From Burkholderia lata (lineage in GTDB: Bacteria; Pseudomonadota; Gammaproteobacteria; Burkholderiales; Burkholderiaceae), in the NCBI RefSeq assembly GCF_902499335.1, contig NZ_CABVQK010000024.1:1-64000 (forward strand): a stretch of DNA of 64,000 nt. The letters are read 5' to 3'. Within the stretch, counting starts at the first letter, position 1. Every line of letters begins with the position of its first letter. Positions 24,737 to 33,530 of this stretch are shown in pieces. A program made the translations under genes and the position numbers. The notes beneath the pieces are model-generated. The model saw only the letters and a list, made by a program, of their open reading frames with translations. It was not told the DNA's origin and searched no databases.

Positions 24737-25249
24737 TCAGGCCACGAGCTTGCGGCGATGGCGCCAGAGGCTCGCGACGACCGCGATCAGGATCACTGCG
24801 AAGCCGATCAGCGCCCAGCCGGGCAGCAGGATGCCGAAGATCGGCGGATAGACGGTCTCGCACAGCCCGGCGACCTTGAACATGCCGGGGAACCACTGCG
24901 CGGGCGGCAGACTGTCGACGATCGGCTGCAGCGTGTCGAAGCCGCAGCTGAAGCCCGGATTCATCTGGATCGACAGATGCCGGGCGGCCGTGCCGACGCC
25001 GCCGGCCGCGGCGATCGCGATCAGCAGCTCGAGCACCCAGACGCCGCGCCAGTTGCGGATCCCGGCGGCCAGGAACGCGAAGATCCCGATCGCGCAGAAG
25101 AAGTAGCGCTGGATGATGCACAGCGGGCACGGATCTTCGTTCTTCACGTACTGCAGGTAGAGCGCACCGGCCAGCAGGGCGATGCACACCCATCCGAGCA
25201 GCATCAGCAGGCGGCGTTCGCGGCGGATTGCGAGCGTGTAGTCGTTCAT
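24737..25249 (-). CDS. dsbB: Disulfide bond formation protein DsbB
   Basis: Inner-membrane quinone reductase that re-oxidises periplasmic DsbA. A 170-aa protein with four transmembrane helices. The first redox pair is C41-P-L-C44 in NEDPCPLCIIQRYF. The second periplasmic loop has cysteines in NPGFSCGFDTLQP and VAGLCETVYP. The start MNDYTLAIRRERRLL at 25249 matches the family; the longer ORF overlaps the neighbouring intergenic region. It appears to be monocistronic. Confidence 0.95.
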   Translation of the reverse strand: MNDYTLAIRRERRLLMLLGWVCIALLAGALYLQYVKNEDPCPLCIIQRYFFCAIGIFAFLAAGIRNWRGVWVLELLIAIAAAGGVGTAARHLSIQMNPGFSCGFDTLQPIVDSLPPAQWFPGMFKVAGLCETVYPPIFGILLPGWALIGFAVILIAVVASLWRHRRKLVA

Positions 25250-25388
25250 GTCGGCGGGGTTCCTCGTGGGTCGGTCCGGAAAACAATCGCGCGATTTTAG
25301 CGCGAACGGTCTGGCACGAAACTGACAGCGCGCGTGCGGCAACCTGCCGCACCGCGCGTCCTGTCCGCCGGCGGTCGGTTGGCTGCGG

Positions 25389-26765
25389 TCAGCGGATCGT
25401 GTTCAGCACGGCCTCGACCGCCTGGCCGATCGCGAGCAGCGCGTCGTCGCGATGCGGTGCGGCCGCGAGCATCAGGCCGACCGGTGCTGCGTCGCGCGGA
25501 TGGCAGGGCAGCGACAGCGCGCACGCGTCGAGGAAGTTGAACGCGCTCGGGTTGCGCAGGATCAGCGCGTTGGTGCGCGTGAACGCGGCGTCGTCCGCTT
25601 CGAGTTCGGCGATGCGCGGCGGCACGACCGGTACCGTCGGCGCGACGAGCGCATCGAAGCGCGACCAGACCGTGTGGGCGGCTTCGTCGAGCATCGCCGT
25701 GCGCGCGGCGAGCAGGTCGAGATAGTCGGCCGCGCTCGCGGGTTCGCCCTTCAGGATCCGCGTGAGTACGCGCGGGTCGTACTGGTCGCGGTGCTGCGCG
25801 AGCAGCGGGCGATGCCATGCGTACGCCTCGATCGGCGAGAAGCCGAAACGGTTGATCTCCGGCAGCCGGTCGAGCGCCGGGAAGCGGACCTCCGTGACGA
25901 TCGCGCCGGCGGCTTCGAGATGCTTGAGCGCGGCGTCGAGCGCGGCCGCGACGTCGGCATCGACGCCGTCGGTCACGTGGTTGGTCAGCACGCCGAGCCG
26001 CACGCCTTCGAGCGGCCGGGCGGCCGGCACGTGCGGTTCGAGGCCCGCGAGCATCCGGTCGACGAGCGCGCAGCAGGCGACCGTCAGGCCGATCGGGCCG
26101 AACGAGTCGAGCGTCGTCGACAGCGGCACGCCGCCTTGCTTCGGGATCCGGCTCGCGGTCGGCTTGAAGCCCGTCAGCCCGCACAGCGCGGCCGGAATGC
26201 GGATCGAGCCGCCCGTGTCGGTGCCGAGCGCGACGGCGGCCATCCCGTCGGCGACGGACGCGGCCGCGCCGGACGACGAGCCGCCGGAAATCCGCGCGTC
26301 GCCCGGCACGTCGCGGTGGTACGGCGAGCGCGGATGGCCGAAGTGCGGATTCAGCCCGAGCCCGGAGAACGCGAACTCGCTCATGTTGGTGCGGCCGACC
26401 AGCACCGCGCCCGCGCGCTTGAGCCGTGCAACGGCGACCGCATCGGTGCGTGCGGGCGGCGCGCCGTCGAGCACGCGCGAACCCGCGCGCGTCACCTGGC
26501 CCGCAACGTCGAACAGGTCCTTGACCGACACGGGAATGCCCGCGAGCGGCGACAACACGGTGCCCGCGGCGCGCAGCCGGTCATGCGCGTCGGCGGCCGC
26601 GCGCGCGTTGTCGGCATCGACTTCGGTGAAGACGACCGCGCCCTGGCCCGACGGATCGGCGATCCGGTCGAGCGCGGTGTCGACGAGCGCGCGGCTCGTG
26701 GTCCGGCCGGCGGCGAGGTCGGCGGCGAGCTGGGCGAGCGGGGGGAAGGGCGTGAAAGTGGTCAT
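25389..26765 (-). CDS. Amidase, amidase-signature family
   Basis: A 458-aa serine amidohydrolase with the Ser-cisSer-Lys triad: K82 in GIPVSVKDLFD, the cis-serine in GGSSSGAAAS (161-170), and the nucleophile S187 in GTDTGGSIRIPAALCG. It resembles GatA and AtzF-like amidases, but no gatB or gatC is adjacent and the gene pairs with a GntR regulator 6 bp upstream on the same strand. It is therefore a catabolic amidase of unknown substrate rather than the tRNA amidotransferase subunit. Confidence 0.9.
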   Translation of the reverse strand: MTTFTPFPPLAQLAADLAAGRTTSRALVDTALDRIADPSGQGAVVFTEVDADNARAAADAHDRLRAAGTVLSPLAGIPVSVKDLFDVAGQVTRAGSRVLDGAPPARTDAVAVARLKRAGAVLVGRTNMSEFAFSGLGLNPHFGHPRSPYHRDVPGDARISGGSSSGAAASVADGMAAVALGTDTGGSIRIPAALCGLTGFKPTASRIPKQGGVPLSTTLDSFGPIGLTVACCALVDRMLAGLEPHVPAARPLEGVRLGVLTNHVTDGVDADVAAALDAALKHLEAAGAIVTEVRFPALDRLPEINRFGFSPIEAYAWHRPLLAQHRDQYDPRVLTRILKGEPASAADYLDLLAARTAMLDEAAHTVWSRFDALVAPTVPVVPPRIAELEADDAAFTRTNALILRNPSAFNFLDACALSLPCHPRDAAPVGLMLAAAPHRDDALLAIGQAVEAVLNTIR

Positions 26766-26771
26766 GGCGGC

Positions 26772-27452
26772 TCAGGGGCGAAGATGTTGAAGAAGCGTGG
26801 AGCGGAACGAATCGATATGGCTCTCGACGGCCACGCGCGCGCCGGCGGCGTCGCGTGCCGACAGCCGGTCGAACAGTGCGCGATGCTCGTGCTGGACGTC
26901 GGCAAGATGGTGAGGTTCGGACAGCGTGACGAACCAGAAGCGCAGCGAGCGCTCGTGCAGCGCGCGCAGGATCTCGGCGAGGACCGCATTGCGCGCGGCC
27001 GTGGCGATTGCCTGGTGGAACGCGCGGTCGAGTTCCATCATGCCTTCGACGTCGTGCGTGTCGACGCACGCCTGTCCTTCGTCGAGCAGCGCGGCCAGGC
27101 GTGCGAGATCGTCGGGCGTCGCATGGCGCGCGGCGAGTTCCGCGCAGTACGCTTCGTTGATGCGCCGCACGTCGATCACCGCGACGATGTCGTCGAGCGA
27201 TAGCGGTTGCACCATCAATCCCTTGCGCGGCATCACGGACAGCAGCCCTTCGAGCACGAGCCGATGCACGGCCTGGTGCACCGGCGTGCGGCCGATACCG
27301 GTGCGCGCGACGAGGTCGGCTTCGTTGAGCGCGGCGCCGGGCTTCAGGCGCATCGTGGTGATGTCTCGCTGGATCAGCGCGTACGCGCGATCGGCGAGGC
27401 TGGCCGCCGGCGCGGCGGGGCGGTCGGGGGTGACGTCGGTCAGGGCATTCAT
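26772..27452 (-). CDS. GntR-family (FCD) transcriptional regulator
   Basis: A 226-aa regulator. The winged helix spans about residues 17-85 (LADRAYALIQRDITTMRLKP, then GIGRTPVHQAVHRLVLEGLL), and the FCD ligand-binding domain about 95-220, with the metal-type residues in DRAFHQAIATAARN and HRALFDRLSARD. It is transcribed just ahead of the amidase gene and divergent from the PuuD-like gene, with a perfect palindrome between them that may be its operator. The ligand is unknown. Confidence 0.9.
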   Translation of the reverse strand: MNALTDVTPDRPAAPAASLADRAYALIQRDITTMRLKPGAALNEADLVARTGIGRTPVHQAVHRLVLEGLLSVMPRKGLMVQPLSLDDIVAVIDVRRINEAYCAELAARHATPDDLARLAALLDEGQACVDTHDVEGMMELDRAFHQAIATAARNAVLAEILRALHERSLRFWFVTLSEPHHLADVQHEHRALFDRLSARDAAGARVAVESHIDSFRSTLLQHLRP

Positions 27453-27533
27453 GCGGAGGGCGGTGCGGCGGCCGGGCGGGGCGCGATCATGGCGCGGGCG
27501 ATCGGGAAGCGTGGGCGATGCCTGGATATTATT

Positions 27534-27545
27534 GTGATATATCAC
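27534..27545. promoter_or_regulatory. Palindromic operator candidate for the GntR regulator
   Basis: A perfect 12-bp palindrome GTGATATATCAC lies 82 bp upstream of the GntR start, in an AT-rich patch of the GntR/PuuD-like divergent region. Auto-regulation is the usual arrangement for FCD-type GntR genes. Confidence 0.5.
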
Positions 27546-27732
27546 TGGTGTCCAGTACCGGTCGCGAAGCATCGGCGTTGCCGGCGCGCGGGCAGGAACG
27601 CTCCCCGACGCAGTTTGCCGCCGACTTGCAACAATATCGACAGGATGTTGCAGGTTTGCCGCTCGATCGCGCACTGAAGCATAATGATTCCTCGTTTATC
27701 CATACGCGTGAGCGACGTACCAGACCATCGTC

Positions 27733-28923
27733 ATGAGCGAAAACACGCCTTCCCCGGCCGGTCTGCCCGGCACCTCCTCCGTTTCTTCCGATTCCCCCCG
27801 TCCCGCACCAGCGAAGGTGCCCGATGCGCCGGCAGCCCAGGCCGCCGCGCAGAACGTCGCCGCGGACGGCGCGTCGCCGGTCACGGCTGCGTCCGAGCCG
27901 GGTGCGCCCGGTGCAACGGGCGCCGCCATCGATGGCGCTGCCGCTGCCGCGCCGCCGAAGCATGGCGCACCGCCGCCGGGGTTCGGCGCGCAGCCCGACT
28001 TCGACACGCCGCGCCCGCCGCCCGCGAGCGCGCAGAATGCGCCACCGGCCTACCTGAAGCAGAGCGACACGCCGTGGTCGGTGTTCGGCCGGATCATCGC
28101 CGCGCGCGCGCGCCGGCTGTTCGATCGTGCGGGCCAGCGCATCACGCAGCGCACGCTGCGCATCGGCGTGTCGGCGCGGATCTTCCATCCGGAGCCGGGC
28201 GCGAAGGGGCTGCGGGGCAAGACACTGCAGTATCTCGAGGAATCGATCGCCCACTGGGTCATGTCGCGCGACGTGCTCGTGTTCATGATCCCGACCGTCG
28301 GTCACCAGGGGATGATTCATCCGAGCAACATCCGTCTGCGCGACTACGCGAAGCATCTCGACGGCCTGCTGCTGCAGGGTGGCGCAGACGTATCGCCGCA
28401 AACCTACGCAGCATCTGACGCCCGCCCCGAATGGCCGGGCGATCGTGTGCGCGACATGTATGAACTCGAACTGCTGCATGAGTTCGTCGAGTCCGGCAAA
28501 CCCGTTCTCGGCGTGTGCCGCGGCTGCCAGCTGATCAACGTCGCGTTCGGCGGTTCGCTGTACCAGGACATCGCGACCGATGTGCCGACCGCGAATGCGC
28601 ACGTGAGCGAGCATTACGACCAGCATCGTCATGCGATCCGCTTTCCGGATTCGTCGACGCTCGCGAGCATGTTCCCCGGGCGCAGCGAAGCGATCGTCAA
28701 CTCGATTCACCATCAGGCGATCCGCGATCTTGGCCGCGATCTGAACATCGAGGCCGTGTCGGCGGGCGACGGGATCATCGAAGGCATTCGTCATCGCCGT
28801 TCGCCGTTCGTCGTCGGCGTGCAGTGGCACCCCGAGTTCCATCGTGCCGGCGGCTCGGAGTTGCTCGACTGCACGCCGCTGCTCGATGCGTTTCTGCGCG
28901 CGGCGCGCGAAACCCGCCTGTAG
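27733..28923 (+). CDS. Gamma-glutamyl-gamma-aminobutyrate hydrolase (PuuD-like) with long Pro/Ala-rich N-terminus
   Basis: A class I glutamine-amidotransferase-fold hydrolase of 396 aa. The peptidase C26 domain covers about residues 142-392, with nucleophile C262 in GVCRGCQLINVAFGGSLYQD and H366/E368 in VGVQWHPEFH. PuuD cleaves gamma-glutamyl-GABA in putrescine breakdown; no other puu genes are adjacent, so the substrate is uncertain. Residues 1-105 are low-complexity Pro/Ala/Ser, unlike E. coli PuuD (about 254 aa), and probably disordered. The ATG at 27733 lacks a strong ribosome site. A later start would remove the extension but no better candidate is seen. Confidence 0.87.
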   Translation: MSENTPSPAGLPGTSSVSSDSPRPAPAKVPDAPAAQAAAQNVAADGASPVTAASEPGAPGATGAAIDGAAAAAPPKHGAPPPGFGAQPDFDTPRPPPASAQNAPPAYLKQSDTPWSVFGRIIAARARRLFDRAGQRITQRTLRIGVSARIFHPEPGAKGLRGKTLQYLEESIAHWVMSRDVLVFMIPTVGHQGMIHPSNIRLRDYAKHLDGLLLQGGADVSPQTYAASDARPEWPGDRVRDMYELELLHEFVESGKPVLGVCRGCQLINVAFGGSLYQDIATDVPTANAHVSEHYDQHRHAIRFPDSSTLASMFPGRSEAIVNSIHHQAIRDLGRDLNIEAVSAGDGIIEGIRHRRSPFVVGVQWHPEFHRAGGSELLDCTPLLDAFLRAARETRL

Positions 28924-29039
28924 CAAGCCGCATTATTCGCATCGTATGAAGGCCGGCCGCATCCCGATAAATTCGAGAATGCGGCCGTTTCGTTTTGAAC
29001 GATAATCGCGAGTTCCGATCCGTCCGCCGGAGTCTGACG

Positions 29040-29732
29040 TTGGCTTTCCGAAACTTCTCCCCTGCACGACGCGCCACGTGGATCATTGCGCTGGCTGCCT
29101 GCGCGCAAGCGGGCACGGCCTGGTCGGCCGACGCGACCGCGCCCGCCGCCGGTACGCGTCCGGCGGTCACGAGCCTGCGCGGCGACGCGGCGGCATCCGG
29201 CGCGGCCGCGACGGATGCATCCGCGCAAGGCAACGTCGCCGAGCTGGCGCAGATGCTGCACGATGGCCGGATCGTCGAGATGCGCACGACGTACAACGGC
29301 AGCTACGGCGCGAGCCTGATGTTCGATCCGCGCGAGATGACGTATTACGTCGCGCTGTTCCAGGACAAGCACCTGTGGCGCGTGATCCGGTCGCAGGAGA
29401 AGAGCCGCGCGGAGATGGTGTACGCGAACTTCGTTCAGCAGACCGTACAACTTGCCGATATCGAAATCCGCCGTACCGAGCTGGAGGCGCAGAAGGCGTT
29501 TCTCGAGCGCGTGATCGCGCTGCAGGCGAATCGTGCGCAGCAGTTGCAGGCCGACCTGAGCGTTGCACGTAGCCAGCAGGCTGAAGTCACGCAGCGGCAG
29601 CGTTCGGCGCAGGAGCAGGCACAGGCGTTGCAGATCGAGAAGCGGGCCGCGCAGATGCAACTGCGTGATTTGCAGGAACAGGTGCGACAACTCGAGAAGC
29701 AGACCGAGACGGGGCTGCCCGCGCACAAGTAA
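29040..29732 (+). CDS. DUF2968 family exported coiled-coil protein
   Basis: A protein of about 230 aa with a signal peptide (MAFRNFSPARRATWIIALAA..., cleaved after AWSA), a DUF2968 domain at ~50-130 (MLHDGRIVEMRTTYNGSYGA, FQDKHLWRVIRSQEKSRAEM), then a long heptad-rich coiled coil at ~125-215 (QLADIEIRRTELEAQKAFLE onwards). The start is uncertain: TTG at 29040 is preceded by CGGAG 7 bases upstream and gives a well-formed signal peptide, while an in-frame TTG at 28995 would add 15 residues without a ribosome site. Function unknown. Monocistronic, ending in a strong terminator. Confidence 0.82.
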   Translation: MAFRNFSPARRATWIIALAACAQAGTAWSADATAPAAGTRPAVTSLRGDAAASGAAATDASAQGNVAELAQMLHDGRIVEMRTTYNGSYGASLMFDPREMTYYVALFQDKHLWRVIRSQEKSRAEMVYANFVQQTVQLADIEIRRTELEAQKAFLERVIALQANRAQQLQADLSVARSQQAEVTQRQRSAQEQAQALQIEKRAAQMQLRDLQEQVRQLEKQTETGLPAHK

Positions 29733-29763
29733 CGATTCGTCGCACGGACGGAGAGAGACGAGC

Positions 29764-29800
29764 AAAACCCGGCGAAGCGAGCTTCGCCGGGTTTTTTCTT
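29764..29800 (+). terminator. Intrinsic terminator of the DUF2968 gene
   Basis: AAACCCGGCGAAGC/GCTTCGCCGGGTTT is a 14-bp stem around GA, followed by TTTTTTC. Confidence 0.92.
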
Positions 29801-29810
29801 GGGGCGGCCG

Positions 29811-30080
29811 TCAGCGCGCGAACGCGTCTGGCGTATCGGTCAGGCGGCGTTGGGACAGTTGCGCCGTCCAGTCGAAACCGGCGGCGGGCGCGTGCGTTGC
29901 GCGGGCGGGCCGGGTAGCGCGCAGTGCGCTTTCCATCGCGATCAGCGTGAGCGGATCGTCGAGCGTGTCGCGTGTATGGCCGGATGCACGCGGCGACGCG
30001 TCGAGCCGATCGCCGCGACCGCAGCGGCAGGAGCGGCACAAGGCAAATGTCGGGTTGGCGTGGCATGATGCGCGAACCAT
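29811..30080 (-). CDS. Possible small Cys-rich protein, 89 aa
   Basis: Function not recognised. The ORF has coding-like third positions over its last 60 codons and a protein-like core (DTLDDPLTLIAMESALRATR). Near the N-terminus it carries a cysteine cluster C-x(9)-C-x2-C-x-C (ASCHANPTFALCRSCRCGRG), which could bind zinc. The start at 30080 is chosen to include this cluster; no clear ribosome-binding site is seen and an upstream extension is Arg/Ala-rich. It is divergent from the MFS transporter and its stop abuts the DUF2968 terminator. The only gene candidate in a 410-bp gap. Confidence 0.35.
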   Translation of the reverse strand: MVRASCHANPTFALCRSCRCGRGDRLDASPRASGHTRDTLDDPLTLIAMESALRATRPARATHAPAAGFDWTAQLSQRRLTDTPDAFAR

Positions 30081-30210
30081 GCCGGTGCGCGCGTCGTTGC
30101 GCGGCGCGCCGCCGGCGGGCAGCGATGCCCGTGCGCGCCGGCCCGGCGCCGCGTGCGTCGTCGGATCCATGCGGCGCGGATTCGCGCCATCCGAGCTGAG
30201 CGAGAAAAAC

Positions 30211-31506
30211 ATGTCCACAGCGTCACACGCCATCGCGCAGGAATCGAAATTCCGCACCGTGTTCCGCGTCGTCAGCGGCAACTTCCTGGAAATGTACGAC
30301 TTCATGGTCTACGGCTATTACGCGTCGGCCATCGCGAAAACCTACTTTCCGAGCGGCGACGCATTCGCGTCGCTGATGCTGTCGCTGTCGGTGTTCGGTG
30401 CGGGCTTCCTGATGCGGCCGGTCGGCGCGATCGTGCTCGGTGCGTACATCGACCATCACGGCCGGCGCAAGGGGCTGATCCTGACGCTCGGGCTGATGGC
30501 GCTCGGCACGCTCACGGTGGCCGCGATACCCGGCTATGCGACGATCGGCGTCCTCGCGCCGGTGCTCGTGCTGCTCGGCCGGCTGCTGCAGGGCTTTTCG
30601 GCAGGTGTCGAGCTCGGCGGCGTGTCGGTCTACCTGTCGGAGATCGCGACGAAGGGGAACAAGGGGTTCTATACGTCGTGGCAATCGGGCAGCCAGCAGG
30701 TGGCCGTCGTGTTCGCCGCGTTCGTCGGCGTGCTGCTGAACCGCGCGCTGCCGGTCGAGGAGATGACCGCGTGGGGCTGGCGCATTCCGTTCCTGATCGG
30801 TTGCCTGATCGTGCCGTTCCTGTTCCTGATCCGTCGTTCGCTGAAGGAAACCGACGAGTTCCTCGCGAAGCGTCATCGTCCGACGATGGGCGAGATCATG
30901 CGTTCGATGCTCGACAACTGGCGCATCGTGGTGGCGGGCATGGGGATGGTGATCATGACGACGGTGTCGTTCTACATGATCACCGCCTATACGCCGACGT
31001 TCGGCAAGGAAGTGCTGCACCTGTCGTCGCTCGACGCGCTCGTCGTGACCGTCTGCGTGGGGATCTCCAATCTCGTGTGGCTGCCGCTGTCCGGTGCGTT
31101 GTCGGACCGCATCGGTCGCCGCCCGGTGCTGATCACGTTCACCGTGCTGACGCTGCTGACGGCCTATCCGGCCGTGTTGTGGCTCGTCGGCGATCCGTCG
31201 TTCCTGCGGCTGCTCGCGGTCGAGCTGTGGCTGTCATTCCTGTATGCGTCGTATAACGGGGCGATGGTCGTCGCGCTGACCGAAGTCATGCCGGCCGATG
31301 TGCGCACGGCCGGTTTCTCGCTCGCATACAGCCTGGCGACGACGATCGGCGGCTTCACGCCCGCGATCTCGACGCTGCTGATTCATCAGACCGGAAACAA
31401 GGCCGCGCCGGGGCTGTGGCTGAGCGTTGCTGCGATTTGCGGACTGATCGCGACGCTCGTGCTGTATCGCACGTCCGAGGCGCGCAACCAGTACAAGGCG
31501 GCCTGA
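30211..31506 (+). CDS. MFS transporter, metabolite:H+ symporter (citrate/tricarballylate-like)
   Basis: A 431-aa inner-membrane symporter with twelve hydrophobic segments. The N-terminal motif RVVSGNFLEMYDFMVYGYYA and the loop 2-3 signature GAYIDHHGRRKGLIL mark the metabolite:H+ symporter branch (CitA, TcuC, ProP relatives), which imports organic acids or compatible solutes. The C-terminal half repeats the loop motif (SGALSDRIGRRPVLI). Substrate likely a tricarboxylate, but sequence alone does not decide. The ATG at 31211-1000 (position 30211) follows GAGCGAGAAA, a weak ribosome site. Monocistronic with its own terminator. Confidence 0.88.
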   Translation: MSTASHAIAQESKFRTVFRVVSGNFLEMYDFMVYGYYASAIAKTYFPSGDAFASLMLSLSVFGAGFLMRPVGAIVLGAYIDHHGRRKGLILTLGLMALGTLTVAAIPGYATIGVLAPVLVLLGRLLQGFSAGVELGGVSVYLSEIATKGNKGFYTSWQSGSQQVAVVFAAFVGVLLNRALPVEEMTAWGWRIPFLIGCLIVPFLFLIRRSLKETDEFLAKRHRPTMGEIMRSMLDNWRIVVAGMGMVIMTTVSFYMITAYTPTFGKEVLHLSSLDALVVTVCVGISNLVWLPLSGALSDRIGRRPVLITFTVLTLLTAYPAVLWLVGDPSFLRLLAVELWLSFLYASYNGAMVVALTEVMPADVRTAGFSLAYSLATTIGGFTPAISTLLIHQTGNKAAPGLWLSVAAICGLIATLVLYRTSEARNQYKAA

Positions 31507-31551
31507 GCGCCACCCGTTTGTCGCGCGGCGCCGGCCGCACGCATCGCATTG

Positions 31552-31581
31552 AAAAAGGGAGCGCGCGCGCTCCCTTTTTTC
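31552..31581 (+). terminator. Intrinsic terminator of the MFS gene
   Basis: GGGAGCGC/GCGCTCCC stem (with flanking A and T tracts extending the pairing) followed by TTTTTT. The A-rich left arm lets it work for the convergent TPR gene as well. Confidence 0.88.
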
Positions 31582-31589
31582 GTCTGCGT

Positions 31590-33428
31590 TCAAGCTTCGC
31601 GCAGCATGCCGGCGACCGCGGCCGCCACGTCGAGCCATTCTCCCGGCGCGGGCTGGCGGGCGAGTCTGGCCTGCGGATACCACGGGCAGTCGTTGCCGGT
31701 GAACCAGCGCCAGTCGGGCGCGAACGGCAGCATGACCCATTGCGGCTTGCCGAGCGCGCCGGCAAGGTGCGCGACTGCCGTATCGATCGTGACGACGCCA
31801 TCGAGCCGCTCGATCAGCGCGGCCGTGTCGGCGAAGTCGTTCAGCCGGCCGTCGAGCCGATGCAGGCGCGGATGCGCATCGACGCGCGCGCGCTCGTCGT
31901 CGTCGAGTGCCGGCTGCAGCACGATCCAGTCGATATCCGGCAGCGCGAGCAGCGGCGCGAGCGCGTCGAACGGCATCGAGCGGTTTTCCTGCGCCTGCCG
32001 GCGCCCCGACCACGCGAGGCCGAACTTGCGCTTCGATTGCCCGCCGAGCGAGCCGCGAAAGCGCCGGGCGGCGCCGTCGGGGGTGTCGAGGTAGCGCGAG
32101 CCCGCGACGATGTCCTCCGTCTGAAGCCCGAGCAGGAACGGCAGGCTCATCAGCGTGCACGCGACATCCGCGGCAGGCGGTTTCGCGGCGCCCTGTGCAA
32201 CGAGCGTCACGCGCCAGCGCGACGCGGCCGGCGCCAGCAGCGAAACGAGTTCCGGCTGGACTTCGAGCACGACGCGCGCGCAGCGTGCGCGGGCGAGCGG
32301 CACGAAGCGGACGAACTGCAATGTGTCGCCGAAGCCCTGTTCCGCGCGGATCAGCAGCGTGCACGACGCAATCGGCTCGCCTTGCCAGCGCGGCAGCGTG
32401 CCGAGCGGCGTCGCGCCCGGCGTGTCGTGGCGCGCTTCATACGCGGGCAAGCCGCGCGTGAAGTCGCCCAGTGTGAGCAGCGTGACCGCGCGGTGCAGCC
32501 GCGCCAGCGTGAGATCGGGCGCGACGCGCAGTGCCTGGTCGAATGCGCGCAGCGCCATCTCGTGCGCACCGAGCGCGTGATGTGCGTTGCCGAGGTTCAG
32601 CCAGGCCAGGCTGAACGACGGATCGAGGCCGACGGCGCGCTCGTAGTAGGGCAACGCGTCGCGGTGGCGTGACTGCGCGCTCAGTGCGTTCGCCAGCCCG
32701 AACAGCGCGAGCGGAAACGGCGGATGCAGCGCGAGCGCGGCTTCGAACGCGTCGGCCGCCTCGGCATGCCGGCCGACCGCATCGAACGTGTTGCCGAGAT
32801 TGAAATGCGCGGCGACGAAGCGCGGCTGCGCGTCGATCGCGGCCTGGAAGTGCGCGATCGCGTCGTTGGCGCGGCCCATTGCGTTCAGCGCCATCGCGAG
32901 GTTGTTGTGCGCCCCCGCATGCCCGGGCCGCAGCTCGAGCGCGCGATGAAACGCGGCGAGCGCGTCGTCGTGGCGGCCGAGCGCGTTCAGCGCATTGCCG
33001 AGATTGTTGTGGATCGACGCATCGTCGGGCGTGAGCCGGAGCGCGCGGCCAAATGCATCGATCGCATCGTCGTGGCGCTGCAGTGCCGCATACGCGTTGC
33101 CGAGGTTGTAGTGCGCGAGCGGAAATTCGGGCGCGAGCGTCAGCGCGTTGCGAAAACGGTCGACCGCTTCGTCGAGCCGGCCGAGTGCCTTCAGCGCGTT
33201 GCCGAGATTGAGCTGCAGCGCGGCATCGTCCGGCCGCAGCGCGACGGCGCGGCCGACGAGATCGGCCGCCTCGGCGTGCTGGCCCTGCTGGTGCCGCAGC
33301 ACGCCGAACAGATGCAGCGCGTCGGCGTCGGCGGGGTTGGAGGCGAGCGCGTTGCGATAGCCGTGCTCGGCCTCGGCGAGGCGGCCCGCGCGGTGTGCGG
33401 CATACGCCCGGTCGAATGCGGAATCCAT
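31590..33428 (-). CDS. TPR-repeat protein fused to a glycosyltransferase-9-like domain
   Basis: A 612-aa protein. Residues ~1-365 are about ten tandem tetratricopeptide repeats (for example LQLNLGNALKALGRLDEAVD). Residues ~380-610 resemble GT9 heptosyltransferase C-terminal folds (EQGFGDTLQFVRFVPLARAR, KFGLAWSGRRQAQENRSMP, VTIDTAVAHLAGALGKPQWV). Such TPR-GT proteins occur in beta-proteobacteria and are suspected in cell-surface or protein glycosylation, but the acceptor is unknown. No signal peptide. The start at 33428 (MDSAFDRAYAAHRAG) opens the first repeat. It converges with the MFS gene. Confidence 0.88.
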   Translation of the reverse strand: MDSAFDRAYAAHRAGRLAEAEHGYRNALASNPADADALHLFGVLRHQQGQHAEAADLVGRAVALRPDDAALQLNLGNALKALGRLDEAVDRFRNALTLAPEFPLAHYNLGNAYAALQRHDDAIDAFGRALRLTPDDASIHNNLGNALNALGRHDDALAAFHRALELRPGHAGAHNNLAMALNAMGRANDAIAHFQAAIDAQPRFVAAHFNLGNTFDAVGRHAEAADAFEAALALHPPFPLALFGLANALSAQSRHRDALPYYERAVGLDPSFSLAWLNLGNAHHALGAHEMALRAFDQALRVAPDLTLARLHRAVTLLTLGDFTRGLPAYEARHDTPGATPLGTLPRWQGEPIASCTLLIRAEQGFGDTLQFVRFVPLARARCARVVLEVQPELVSLLAPAASRWRVTLVAQGAAKPPAADVACTLMSLPFLLGLQTEDIVAGSRYLDTPDGAARRFRGSLGGQSKRKFGLAWSGRRQAQENRSMPFDALAPLLALPDIDWIVLQPALDDDERARVDAHPRLHRLDGRLNDFADTAALIERLDGVVTIDTAVAHLAGALGKPQWVMLPFAPDWRWFTGNDCPWYPQARLARQPAPGEWLDVAAAVAGMLREA

Positions 33429-33530
33429 AACGCGAAAACTGACGGAAAACGCGTATTTTCCCACACCGCGCGGCGGTGCCGCGAATCGGCCGATCGGCAT
33501 ATGGCCCCGTCACGCGGAGCGGCGTAGACT

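Noticed and set aside
25389..26765. Amidase as GatA of the Glu-tRNA(Gln) amidotransferase
   Set aside because: No gatB or gatC adjacent and the gene is paired with a GntR regulator; length and context fit a catabolic amidase.
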